64,000 bases of DNA from Pogonophryne albipinna (lineage: Eukaryota; Chordata; Actinopteri; Perciformes; Artedidraconidae), in assembly GCA_028583405.1 (NCBI GenBank), contig CM053251.1, forward strand, positions 9,638,102 to 9,702,101, given 5' to 3'. A program made the position numbers and the translations under genes. How positions within the stretch are numbered: position 1 is the first letter of the stretch; each line of letters starts with the position of its first letter. Positions 9,841-21,078 of this stretch are shown here, one piece after another. The notes under the pieces were generated by a model. That model did no database searches, was not told the origin of the DNA, and saw nothing but the letters and a program-made list of their open reading frames with translations.

Positions 9841-11670
9841 AAACAACCCTTAAAGCAGACTTTAGTTACACCTGAGTAAAATTCAGGGAAGGTGATTGTC
9901 AAGTGCCAACAATCAAGAGAGATATTTGATAGTTGGTGCTTGAGAAGACTAAACATTTATCTGCAGATCTCTATAAAGTATATTCATTACTCGTTATTCT
10001 CTACTAATAGTTAATTACAAGACATCTATCAATATGTGTGTACCTCCACCATTAAACTGTCAAATTCTGCACATTTCTTATACTATCTATCTACATACAT
10101 AAGAGTATAATTAATGTGTATAATATCAGTTAAAATAAGTGCTTCAACATAGTTAACATTGCAGGAAAGCAATACATTAGACGTTAAGCACTTTATCAGG
10201 CTTAATATTTATCTATAGATACCCCCAAATCTTTTTTCTTATTTGAAAGAAGACCTTAACCTAAAGTATTATTTAATGTTTAAATAAAGGTTAATTCGTT
10301 TTTCTGTTTTGCACATCCTCCTATTAATATCTTTGTACATCCAGCACTAAACTGTTTTATTGTAGAGATCACTTACAGTATCTTCTTGATTTTTTTATAT
10401 TCTATACTTCTATCATTGACCTTCTACTTTCCCCCTATGAAAGTATGTACTCTTAATATTTTTTTCATCAAATAACATTATTCAACAAAAATAACATTAT
10501 TCAACAAAAATAATTCAATGACGTGCTTTAACCACTAGGCGGTGCACACAAGGTACACACAGCGTACTAATAATAACTTTGTATTATTAGTGTAGGACAC
10601 TTATGTATGTATAACATCTGAAGATGTGTTGTTTTATTCATGTTTTTACATAATTTTACAGGATATTGCTATACTATTTCTCATGTTTTACTTCTACACA
10701 TTAATATCTGATTTGTAAAACATCACAGACAGAAAGCCATATCCGTCATTTAATGGTAAGCTATTGAAATTGTGATTCCATAGATGTGTCTCCCATCACC
10801 CAAATCCCCTGACTATTCGCTCAACTCAATATTTACATTCTTCTATTCAAAGAAAATCAGTAATATCTTTAAAAACTACAAGTCCTTTTCTATCAGCTGT
10901 GCACCGTTATGGTGTAAATATAACCTATCTACCAATTGGATCAAATATAAAAGTCAGCCGAATTAGTATTGATACTGCAAGGTGACGTATTTTGTGAAAA
11001 GAAATGCAAGGTGTTGTTTAATTGTTGATATATTTATGTCACATAGTCAGTTTTGGCGGCAGTTCCTCATGTTTGTCTAAGTCTTCTCATCAGGGCTCTA
11101 TAAATAAAAAAGTACAGCAGATGTGTAATATTTAATGCAGCCGAACCGTGTATTACAATGCCGTTATGTGATGACTTCCAAAGAGAAAAGCAAGAACACT
11201 CGGAATAAAGTATTATTATTATTTATTTATTTTTCGGATATCATATCGCATTAACATCATATCCCAACATGCATTGCGGCTAAACATCCAATCAACGAGC
11301 TTCAAGCTGAGGATCTTGGGTAATCTGTTCAGTGGGTTTGTGTGTATCCTCAAAATGTCCCTTATAGGCCTACGTATGTTTCCGGTGACTTTATTTACGG
11401 CTAAAAAGCCCAAGATTATAGAATTAAACGAATAAATAAAAACAAGGATAATTGTGTGTTATTGTTGAGTAAATAAGGAAAAAAAGATTTAAATACGATT
11501 TAAAATAAAAACATAAAACACTAGCATGTAATTTACGTTAGAATAAATAGAATGGTTTTGAATAATAGATGAGAGTAAAATCCACGTCACTTTACAGCCC
11601 CGCCCACTTTTGGGGAAACCAACGCGGTCATTTGAACGGCGATCAAGCCTGAAGCCACAGAGCTCTTCTG

Positions 11671-11766
11671 TTACTGTCCTTTCTTCTTAGAGGAAGTACA
11701 GAAACACGTAACTGGATTTGTTTGAATGTTTGAGGTGCAATAAACGACACAGCAGCTTTTTGGCAT
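11671..11766 (-). pseudogene. THAP-domain start, right arm of foldback element
   Basis: This is the reverse complement of 9135-9230, identical over all 96 bases including the stop codon. The duplicated N-terminus means that each arm was derived from the same 5' end of a transposase gene. Confidence 0.7.
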
Positions 11767-11924
11767 GTTAAAACTATTAGTTTCTGCCTTGCTCATGAGA
11801 GTAACAGCTGGCAAAATTACAGCCTCGCCTACTGATTTCAAATGTGTGCTCTAAAATGATATTTATAAATGAGTATTATCATTATTATAAGCAAGAGAAC
11901 AAATGGCAAAGATATGTAGAAAAT

Positions 11925-12060
11925 AAACGTATTTAAGATACGTTCATAAGAAACGTAACGTGGGAGAAAATATGCTTCTAGAAGATATGTAGAAAATAAA
12001 CGTATTTGAGATACGTTCATAACGAACGTAACATGGGAGAAAATACGTTTCTAGCTAAAC
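11925..12060. repeat. two 73-bp subterminal tandem repeats, right arm
   Basis: Inverted counterparts of the left-arm units: ATACGTTCATAAGAAACG near 11939 and ATACGTTCATAACGAACG near 12012, 73 bp apart. One unit fewer than the left arm, which accounts for the ~75-bp difference in arm length. Confidence 0.85.
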
Positions 12061-12116
12061 GTAATTGAGAATGCAGTTTAGTTCTGTGGGAACGTAATTT
12101 TTAGGAGATAGGGTTG

Positions 12117-12295
12117 ATCAGGGGGTCACAGGTTCAAACCCCACTGCAGTCAGCATGTCGTTGTGTCCCTGAGACACTTCACCCCAAATTGCTCCTGTGG
12201 GGATTGTCTACAGTATTGAATATGTAAGTCGCTTTGGATAAAAGCGTCTAACATGTAATATAATATTATAATATAATAATATAATATATAATACA
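12117..12295 (+). repeat. tRNA-derived SINE, 3' part with AT-rich tail
   Basis: Resumes after the insertion with GGGGGTCACAGGTTCAAACC, where GGTTCAAACCCC is a B-box. The body follows (TGTCCCTGAGACACTTCACC and CAAATTGCTCCTGTGGGG), then the tail AAGTCGCTTTGGATAAAAGC common to many fish SINEs. It ends in a TAATA-rich simple repeat. Confidence 0.82.
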
Positions 12296-12299
12296 ATCC

Positions 12300-15200
12300 T
12301 TAGTCCAGCTGAATGACAGTTTAGACAGTAACAAAGCTGCCCTCGACTCAATGTGTTGTATATTTACTGCCAACAAAAGTCACAACTTGAGGTAATCTTT
12401 TTTTACAGTTACAGAGACGTCAGTGGAGCTGCTGTTCCATATTCAACTCTTTGACCGTCACTTCAAACAGATACTGCTTTGCTCCCAGCCTCACATTCAC
12501 TCCTCTGTATGATTTAGAGGTTGAGAGAAGGCTTTGTTTGAAGTGGAAATTACTCCCCTTTGTTTTTAAATGAATTTGAACTTCATAGAGATTCATTCAA
12601 GCAGGTACATGTGCTCTTTTAAAGTCCAGTTGGGTAATTTCTGCCTCCTATTTTCGATAAGTTTGAACTGACCCAGAGATATTAACAGCACAGCTGGAGG
12701 CGTCTAATTTAACTTTCACTGCAAGTAATAATGACTGAGAGTCCCCCCCCTCTCTAAAAAGTGTTTCCAACAAGGACGGACTCTTCAGCTACTGCTTAAG
12801 GGTGGGAAATTACTTTTGGTTTCTTGGTAATATATCTCATTTTTATGCTAATTGGTAAGAAAGGACATCTTGAGGTTAAAAAATGTTATTCAGCAGCTGC
12901 TCATCTAATATATCATTATGTAATTTTGCAATTAGTCCACAATCTGAGCACTGCTGGGGCACCTTTATACCCAGAATGTATATTCAAATTAAACTCTGGG
13001 GAAATGCTTCTTCCCAATTAGTCTGAAAAGTTAGGTAGTACAAATGCTACTCACTTTGGAGTCTGTATTCAGGACTTAGCAAAATACAGTAAGTGTGTAA
13101 TGTGGTTTCTCAAAAAACAACACAAAACAAAAACTTTGCATCAGCCCATATTACAATGTATCCAATGAACTTTGCATTTTTGCTGTTACTTTGGTTAAAA
13201 TACTCAAATCTACCCAGACATTAACTGATATCAAAAAACTAGCGGGGATGTCTCACGGTGCCTTGGTCTTGGCTGAAAAGTTGCGTGTGAAATAATTGAC
13301 ATCAGTAAATACCTCACTCATGAATGTCCAAAGCGCCGAAGTGTCATCACAATGTTGCTTTGTTACAAAAACACAAATTGGCCTTTAGCTTAGCTGTGGT
13401 GATGCACAGCCATGTGACTGTGATGTAGCTCTTTTGTGGCAAATGTATTTAGGCTTCAAAAATCATATAGTGGCGTTAATAAATGGAGGTTTCCCAGCAA
13501 CACAAATTCTGTAAGAATCATAAAAGTGTGTTTGCCACAGATCTTATTTCCTGCACTATCCCAACATCAAATTGGTGACCCCATTGGTCTGTGTCACGGA
13601 AGCCCTGCGATGCTAACTTCCACTTTGGCGTACAAAAACACGTCATCATTTCGACACTTTATAGCTTTGTGTGTCATGGCCATCAGGGACACCCAGTCAT
13701 CAAACTGACAGACTCGCTGACAGGAAGTCTCAAGAACAGACAGTGAGGCAGGATGACTTCAAAAGGACAGACAAGCAGGCAGATTGAGCTGAATCAAAGC
13801 GACAGGTGGGATGTTGATGACAAGAAGTCCTAATGGCCGATTAAACCCTAACACCTGCCACCTCTTTCAGGCAGGACTGTGGAGAGCACTTGTCTTTGTT
13901 GCTCGTTCGAATGTTAAATGAGTCAAAGTCTGGAACGTTTAAACATGGAGTGCCTGAACATGGTTGGGGTGAGCGGCGATAATTTTCCCCTTCAGTCATT
14001 AGTTACAAAACAGAGAGTGGATGCTCTGTTTTAGGAACGTTTTCATCATCAAAAAGCGAGATATACCCCTGTCATCACAAGACAGGTGTTTTGAGGTTTT
14101 GTAACTAAAGTATGCTAAAGAAGTGAGTGGATTATTGTTCAAACCTGCTGGGAAAAGCTTGAACCGGCACCTTAAGTTTAACATATTTTAAACCAACAAA
14201 GAATTCAAGTTAAAACTCATCACAAAGCCTCAATTTCTTTAATAAGACATCTTTAGGGCAGCAACTAATTTCTCTCAGAGCAACTGTTTAACAACAAAAC
14301 AAATTAAATATACTTTTAGTCAAGATAAAGACACGTTTTAAATCCTCACATTAAAGAAAATTAAAGCAGCATTTATTTGGCATGTTTACTTAAAACATAA
14401 ATGATTATCCAATTAGCAAAGTCATCGATTTTCTCTGTATTATTTAGGCTTGAGGCACTTCATGGTGTTTGCCAAGCATATATATATTAATAATAGTTTA
14501 TCAATAGGGGCACGGGTCAATAGTCACATCGCAGTCTCAGCTACTAGAGAGCAACACAAACTGCAAATGTATGAGAGAATGGCTATAGGTTGAAGGCTGG
14601 TCTTTCTGCATACTGCTTCCTCCTTTTCTACTTCTTTTGGAAAATGTTTAGCAGCCATCATCTCGCTCTGCAAAGCGGTGTTTCTGGTGAGGTACAGTGA
14701 GTAGGCGTTGCAGAGGGATCATGCTGAAAGTTATATAGCAATCTTGCTGTTCTGCCCTGCTGCTCTGTGTCCTCTCTGCCTGCCGAGGACCGGGCCAATG
14801 TTTGTTTTGTTGGCCAACAGCTCCTCATGTAAACTGGAGAAAAGCCCAGAGAGAAAGACAGGGACAGAACAAACAGGAAAGCAGGTGAGAAAGAGAGGAA
14901 GAGAGAGGGAGGTTAGTGACAGAAGTGATGAAGAAAGAAGAGCCTTCTGCTGTTTCGATTTTTATGGGAGTTCAATGTCGATCCAAATCTGGATATCCTT
15001 ATCGATTCATAGAGTCTAACACTCTGCAGCTATATGGGGAAGTCTTGAAGGCAACGTCTCCATACTATTTCTAAGAAAAGTCAGTTAATAAATGAAGTTA
15101 TACCTAACAAATGTGTACTAACAGGATATTTTGGACTATTTCTCGAAATCTTTTTGAGAAATATTGGGTACTTTATCTCTTTAGGCCTATTTTAGAAAGG

Positions 15201-15830
15201 AAATGTCTCTTTGGTGAATGTGCATCCCACAGACACCTGAAACAAAACAACCTGCTCCGGCACGGCTTTCTTTTAAGAGGTGATAAGACATAAAGGTTTG
15301 TAGATACCTAGTGTAACAGAAAGATACTTCTCTGATTATCCAAATTACTCGAATTACAAATGTTGTGACACTACTACTAAATATGCCAAAAGAGCCAATT
15401 TATATGAAGCCAATTAAAAAAATATATAATGATCTAAAAGCCAAGTACCCTAAATGCGAGTCAAGTACATTCCTTTGGTAAGTGTACTCAAGTTCCGCCA
15501 CTTGACATCCGGTGGCAGCAGCTAGTGTGTATTTGGTTCTTTCCTGAAGCCTCTCTGCCAAGTGTCCACATTTTACACAACACGAAACATGAAATCAAAA
15601 GTATGCTGCTAAGGCTGTTACTCTTAATATTCTGATATCTCAAAAGTAGTCTTAATCTCTATTTTTGTCACACTTTTGCACCAGCAGAAAATGGAGAGGA
15701 TAAAAAGAGAAAGTGAGATAATATGTGACCTACTGACATCTGGTTTCAACTCACACAACACCATAAGCTTCTGCTGCGGCGCTTGCTCCACTAATCCACC
15801 AATATATGAACCGCCCCCTCCCCTTCTGCC
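12300..15830. other. intronic sequence without recognised feature
   Basis: About 3.5 kb with no recognised exon, element termini or strong repeat. Near 15440-15505, GTACTCAAGTTCCGCCACTT resembles the inverse of the GTGGCGGAAAGTAAC repeat, but it is too short to annotate firmly. Confidence 0.4.
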
Positions 15831-15832
15831 AC

Positions 15833-16010
<178 letters not shown>

Positions 16011-16304
16011 TCAGTAACTCCTCGGCATCTGTTGGCAGTCTCAGGTTGTGTAGCAGAGGAAGGAGAATCAGTCAGCCTTGAACACAGTTTGTTCTTCTCA
16101 TTCATGGCTACACTTCAGCTGCAGCACTGTCCGGCACTGCGTGTGCACCACAGGATCAGGATGGATTAAGCTCTGAGTGTTTCTGTCTCTATTTGTCTGG
16201 GATTCATGAGGAAGGACACATTAAGAGGGACCATGTAGTTCATATGGGATGCCCCCAATGCGAACAAACCAAACTAAAGCAAAACTGCTGCAAATGACAC
16301 TTCC

Positions 16305-16741
16305 TTAAAGGGCCCAATTATGCTGTTTGGGGTTTTCCCTTTCCTGTAGTGCGTAATATAGATTTGTGTGCATGTAAATGGTCTGTAAAGCCTAAATTCC
16401 AAATGTCCTTAAAGACGGAGTTTCTTTCCCACACATTTGTTTACTTCTGTAACATAGTGACATCACTGTAACACTTGCACTTCTATTTGCTAGTGCTCCA
16501 ACACATTGTACATGATAGGCTAAGTGGTGGGACATCTCTACGTGGCTGACCAATCACAATAGGGCCATCCAGCTAACCAATCAGAGCAGACTGGGCTCTG
16601 TTTTCAGACAAAGGGTGAAAAGAGGTGCTGCAGCACAGGCAGTATGAGAAAAATAAAGCACTTTTTGAACATTAAAGCATGGAGACATGTCACAGTAAGC
16701 ACAAAATACACCTGAACATGAGCATAAAATGTCCTCTTTAA
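16305..16741 (+). mobile_element. GGGCCC-type MITE, full-length copy
   Basis: The left end TTAAAGGGCCCAATTATGCT and the right end AGCATAAAATGTCCTCTTTAA are imperfect inverted repeats. Internal blocks match 2523-2830 and, inverted, 23529-23925. The right third carries GTGCTGCAGCACAGGCAGTA and AAAAATAAAGCACTTTTTGA. This is the most complete member in the window and defines the family. Non-coding. Confidence 0.85.
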
Positions 16742-17648
16742 GTTTCAAACACGCCCATTTCTGACTAGATGCCAACCTGTTAGAAGAGACGGTTGTTATC
16801 CGTACTGAATGTGCTATGCTACGGTATAGGGATGAACAATGATATTGGCATTTCAATGGAATTTGCCATGGCATGCGATGCAAACTGTTGACTGAGCAGG
16901 TGCAAGAAATTATACTTAAATCTGAATTATAGGATACACTGTGGGCCTAGAAGACTGTCAGCCTTGTTTAAAGTAAGGCTACTTTGGTTAGCTTGGATGA
17001 AGGGTTTGCTCCAGATCAGTTATATTTAAAAAATGTGCTTATGTGAAAAAGCCTGTTTTATATAAGGACATTATGCTTCCATAGTGCATAACATGTGTGA
17101 CCCTATGCAAGCTATGTCTGTGTCCCCTGTATAGACATAATGCCCTTGGAGAATCCAGGCACCACATTAAATATTCAACCCATAGTACTCTTTATCGTAA
17201 GTCGATATTAGCAATTTTTTATTCAGGTGATAGAAAGAACAAAGCCTTTTTTAATTATCACATTCATTATTTTCTTATCTACTAGTAAAGGGTGCAGGCC
17301 TGGGTGAGATATTTAGACGTAGACCTCTGAGAAGAAAGGAAGAGCTGTGGAGGATTTTCTCTCCATCTCCTTAAGTCTCAATTTCTCTCTCTTTCACCAC
17401 CACTCTAGCCCTTGCATGGTTAATGCACTTTCTGTCTTCTACTACTAGAAATTGAAGATGTAAAAAAGAAATGAGGGAGTTTTTCGTGCGGTTGACCGTG
17501 GAATAGGATATTGATCTAATGAGTGACAACTCTGTTTCTTTCCTCGTTGTTGCCCGCTCTTCAACTTTGTGTCAGTGTTTGCTGGAGCGTTGTTACTGTT
17601 TTGTAGAGAAACTGTACAGTAAAATAATGTTCTCGTTGCACTCATTGA
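16742..17648. other. intronic sequence without recognised feature
   Basis: No recognised exon or element boundary up to the hAT target duplication at 17649. Confidence 0.4.
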
Positions 17649-18057
17649 GTCCCAGGTAGGGATGTAACGATACCAAAAACTCACGGTACGATAATATCGC
17701 GATAACAAGTCCACGGTACGGTATTTATCACGATATTGAATAATAAAGGAAAACATTTTCTTTTTTTTCAATACACATTTTTTTTACTCGGAAAATGTTT
17801 CTTTGTTAAATAATAAATCTGATTTGTACAGCATTTTAGTAGGATAGCAGTATTGTCAAAAACAAAGTGACAGTAACAGACTGGAACAAGAAAACCAGTG
17901 TTTTTGTACCTATAGTACTACCAAACAAAGTAGGCATTTTCTTTGTGCCACTGCATCTCACAAATAAACAAGGACATTTAATAATCAGACCCTGCAATAA
18001 AATAAATCAAGTTTCACTTTAGTTTTTCAAGTAACTCAACTCAAACTCACTAGTCAC

Positions 18058-18230
18058 TCACTCGGCATCATCAGACAGGTTTTTAGGAATATGAGCATGT
18101 CCACATTTCCAGGTATTTATAAGCTGGGATGTTTGGGCATTTACAATATCCCCTGCTCTGGAAAAAACTCTCTCGCTTGGTCCTGATGTTGCTGGTACTG
18201 ATGTTGCTGGGACAGCAGTGGTCGCGTTAA
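18058..18230 (-). pseudogene. hAT transposase C-terminal dimerisation segment (copy 1)
   Basis: Minus-strand translation reads TTAVPATS, then PSERVFSRAGDIVNAQTSQL and NTWKCGHAHIPKNLSDDAE before a stop. SERVFSRAGDIV is the conserved motif of the hAT C-terminal dimerisation domain. The rest of the transposase is absent. The copy in the 51-52 kb element is nearly identical but reads SGAG instead of SRAG. Confidence 0.88.
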
Positions 18231-18954
18231 CTGAATATTTTTTTTAACAATGATGGAAAAATCTGAAAGCAGTCTGTCATTTTTGACAGATTAGAACAAA
18301 CTCGGAACAGCGCCAACGTTTCCCCGCAGCGAGGCTCTGGTGTTATGCCGTGTTATGCATGCCCTCCAAAAGGAAATGATATAGTTTCCAAACCGTACTT
18401 TGCCGTACAGATCAATACATGTCTGGGAGGTTTTGCTTTACGCTGTGCACGCTCCCGCGAGGTGCATCATGCACACACGGCATAACACCGCCCCCCCCGT
18501 TGACAGTTCACGAGCGTGCTCTCTCGTGAACAGTACATGCTATGTTATAAAGCCGTGGAGGGCGGGAGTTTATAAACCAAAGAGTAACCGCCCTTAACGG
18601 GACGCTGTAATAAGTAAAGCGAACGCACCCGCAAGGACACCTTGCCTCCTATTGGTTGAGGGATTTTGACAGGATTGTTGCACAAAAGTTTCGAGCGCGC
18701 ACAGAATAAATCTGAGAGCAGAACAAATCTGTAAGCAGCAATATATCTGAGTGCAAGCGTACAGTTTGAGCAGAAGCAGAGCAAATCTAAGTGCAAGCAG
18801 GCACTATTTGAGTGCGAGGACAGGGTTTGAGGGAAAGAAATCAATAAAGTATGCTCTCAAATTTAAATACCACGCTCTTGAATAAAGATAGGGAATAACC
18901 CCCATATAAATACGATGTCCTTTTGTGTTCTGTTGTTTTATGTTCATGTTGTAA

Positions 18955-19042
18955 CCTACTTGCTGCCATGTTGGACAGGTCTCTCTTGAAAAAGAGATCG
19001 ATGATCTCAATGGGACCATCTGGTTAAATAAAGGATTAAAAC
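18955..19042 (+). repeat. LINE-like 3' tail inside hAT copy 1
   Basis: A GGTCTCTCTTGAAAAAGAGA block, then GATCTCAATGGGACCATCTG and TTAAATAAAGG, are typical of fish LINE 3' ends. The same segment is present in the second copy of this hAT family (inverted, 51485-51560) and, as an independent insertion, at 32181-32253. Confidence 0.65.
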
Positions 19043-19489
19043 AAAAAAAAGTGTTTAAAAAAAAATATTATTTTTTTTTAAAAATATTATTTTTTTATCG
19101 CGGTAGATTTTGTCAGTCTCACGACGGTATTGGGACGTTTATTTACCGCGATACCGCGATATTCGGTATATCGTTACATCCCTAGTCCCAGGTGCAAACA
19201 GCTCGATGTGATTGCACTAACCTGTGTTGTGGTGAATTATAGATTTAGCTGCATCTCCTCCTCTCCTCTCCCAAAAGTACTAAAATACAGGATGTCTGCA
19301 CGACCTCTGGTTCAGACATCCATAAACGCCACCAGGATCGTAGTGAGATAAAAACGATATGAACTCCTAAAGTGTCTTCCTTAACCTTTAGAAGCAAGGA
19401 CATCTTAACCCACACAGACACTGTATGAATATGCTCCCTAAAAACACATTTATTGACTTATTTCAGAGGAGGTTGGAGATGACCTGTCA

Positions 19490-21078
19490 TGCTTTTCCGA
19501 TTATTACCCGTCCCCTTGTGTGTTATGTAGCTTTTTCTGCATGTAAACGGTCTGCAAAGTCACAAACCCTCAAAGTACACCCTGTAGCGAGTAAACCTCT
19601 AACACATAAAAGACGTGTCTATGCTGCCCCAGAACGCCTCGTTGGAGATTTCTCTTTTTCTTCCTGGTACTAATGGCGCATTTCCACTGCAGGGCCTCGC
19701 ACGGCTTAGTACGGTATAGTTAGGCCTTGGTAGGCCAGGCTCACTTTCTGCTGCGTTTCCATTACAGTTTAGGAACTGGGGTAGTAACTATAGTAACGCA
19801 GTGTAGGCGGAGCCGTGACGTCATCTTCAATGCGAAACACAAAACCAACATCAGCCGTTAGCTCTTAGCACTCAGAGCTCACAGCTCCTCATATCTGTTC
19901 AGAAACTAGACAAAAGTTAAACAAGTACAAACCACAGACTACCTGTGTCATGGTGAATACAGTCGCTGGTTTATTTATGTCTGTATAGGCCGTTGTTGTG
20001 AGTGTGGACGGTCGGAGCATATACTGCGTTAGCTTAGCCAAGCTCCATTTAGAAAACACGCATTTTAAAAGGTTTTTCGCCTGCCGTCTGTCTGCAGACT
20101 TGTCAAAGCATTAATTCATGGTTTTTACTAACCGGTATCAGTATGTTGTTACTTCGGCATCATTTTGAAACGTGTATTACAATTAAATCACGGTCAAATA
20201 TGTTCATTTTGTTGTAGTTGCCAGCGATTCTCTCGCTAGTTTAGCATACTCAGCCCGGTTGTTGGCCCGGAAAGAACCTTGATTTTGGAGAGAGCCAGAA
20301 AACTGTGAATAAGTACCCGCTATCCGGAACTACGCCTAGTTGAAACGCAACCAAAAAACGGGCCGGGCACGGCACACTTAAACCGCGCTCCGCGCTGTAG
20401 TGGAAATGCGCCATAAGTGACGTAACGATGATCCAAATGGACCAATCCGCGGAGCCGTTACTTTACGTCCGCGGAGCCGTTACGTAACGTGTCACACACA
20501 CACACTCAATCTTTTCTCAGCTGCAGCTCCGCGGATTACTCAGCCTGAGATGGCGGGACGTGGGGAGGCTGTGGGTGTGTGTGCTCGGGCTGGTTTCGGG
20601 CTGAGTTTAGCTGTCTCTCGCTGTCTCGCAGACCCCACGCAGCAACCAGGAAACCACACCAGTTTCCAGCTCACACTGTCCGCTCCTTGCAGCAGCGAGC
20701 CGTGCAACGTCCCGCCAACACGGCACCCCACGCAGTATTCTCATCTGTTTGTCATTACTGGTGTCATTTGCTGGTTGCTAACGCCATTGTAACACATAAT
20801 CACTGATGCTCCACTGTAACGGTGGTGGACTCTTCAGAACAGAGTGGGCAAGCTGACCAATCAGAGCACAGTGGGCTCACAGGGAGGGAGGGGAGGGGGG
20901 GGGGGGGCAGGAGCTCCAACAAGGCATTTAGGACAGAGAGTGAACACACATACTATACAGAGATGCTGTATGAGAAACCAATGTGAGTTTGGAAAATTGC
21001 ACAATTTAAATCTATTCTAGTATACCTCAACAATGGAATTATGATCAGTAGAAATGGCCATGACATGGGACCTTTAAA
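19490..21078. mobile_element. AAGGTCC-type MITE interrupted by a second MITE
   Basis: The left end GACCTGTCATGCTTTTCCGA and right end CATGACATGGGACCTTTAAA form degraded inverted termini (fuller version at 54313: TTTAAAGGTCCAATGTCAAG). The left interior (ATTACCCGTCCCCTTGTGTG, GTCTGCAAAGTCACAAACCC, GTACACCCTGTAGCGAGTAA) matches 54313-54590. The continuation after the inner insertion (CCAAATGGACCAATCCGC) matches too, proving the interruption. A CGCGGAGCCGTTAC motif is duplicated at about 20449 and 20471. A G-run lies near 20893. Confidence 0.75.
19674..20413. mobile_element. MITE flanked by TAA (Harbinger-like), nested
   Basis: Ends TGGCGCATTTCCACTGCAG and the inverted TGGCGCATTTCCACTACAG are flanked by TAA at 19671-19673 and 20414-20416. 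A 3-bp TAA/TTA duplication is typical of PIF/Harbinger elements. Length 740 bp, no transposase frame. It interrupts the AAGGTCC MITE, whose sequence continues on both sides. Confidence 0.83.

Larger units (their letters stand above)
8712..12116. mobile_element. 3.4-kb foldback DNA transposon, probably P-element-like
   Basis: Ends are CAACC...GGTTG. The first ~60 bp (from TCTCCTAAAAATTACGTTCC) recur inverted at the right end. The insertion is flanked by a 7-bp duplication ATCAGGG at 8705-8711 and 12117-12123 (8 bp if the shared G is counted). Long inverted arms run to about 9248 on the left and back to about 11655 on the right. Each holds 73-bp tandem repeats (three left, two right) and then an identical short THAP-domain start. 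The 2.4-kb centre (9249-11654) has no transposase. A duplication of 7-8 bp, CA...TG ends and THAP together suggest the P superfamily. Kolobok also uses THAP but duplicates TTAA. Confidence 0.82.
17657..19184 (-). mobile_element. hAT element with transposase C-terminal relic, copy 1
   Basis: The ends TAGGGATGTAACGATA (left) and the inverted TAGGGATGTAACGATATACC (right) are flanked by a perfect 8-bp duplication GTCCCAGG at 17649-17656 and 19185-19192. Both subterminal regions are rich in CGCGATA/TATCGCG motifs. A transposase dimerisation-domain remnant lies on the minus strand at 18058-18230, so the left end is the 3' end. The interior includes a retroposon 3'-tail segment (18955-19042). A second, truncated copy lies inverted at 51339-52750. 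Confidence 0.93.

Noticed and set aside
8881..12020. Two similar 60-residue hydrophobic frames (8881-9063 and inverted 11838-12020)
   Set aside because: Their similarity comes from the inverted arms and 73-bp repeats of the foldback element. No start context or conservation supports a protein.
8664..12160. A true tRNA gene or a Dada-type transposon that targets RNA genes
   Set aside because: The tRNA-like sequence continues into a SINE body and tail. The THAP start in the inserted element fits P-like elements better than Dada, although the 7-bp duplication alone would allow Dada.
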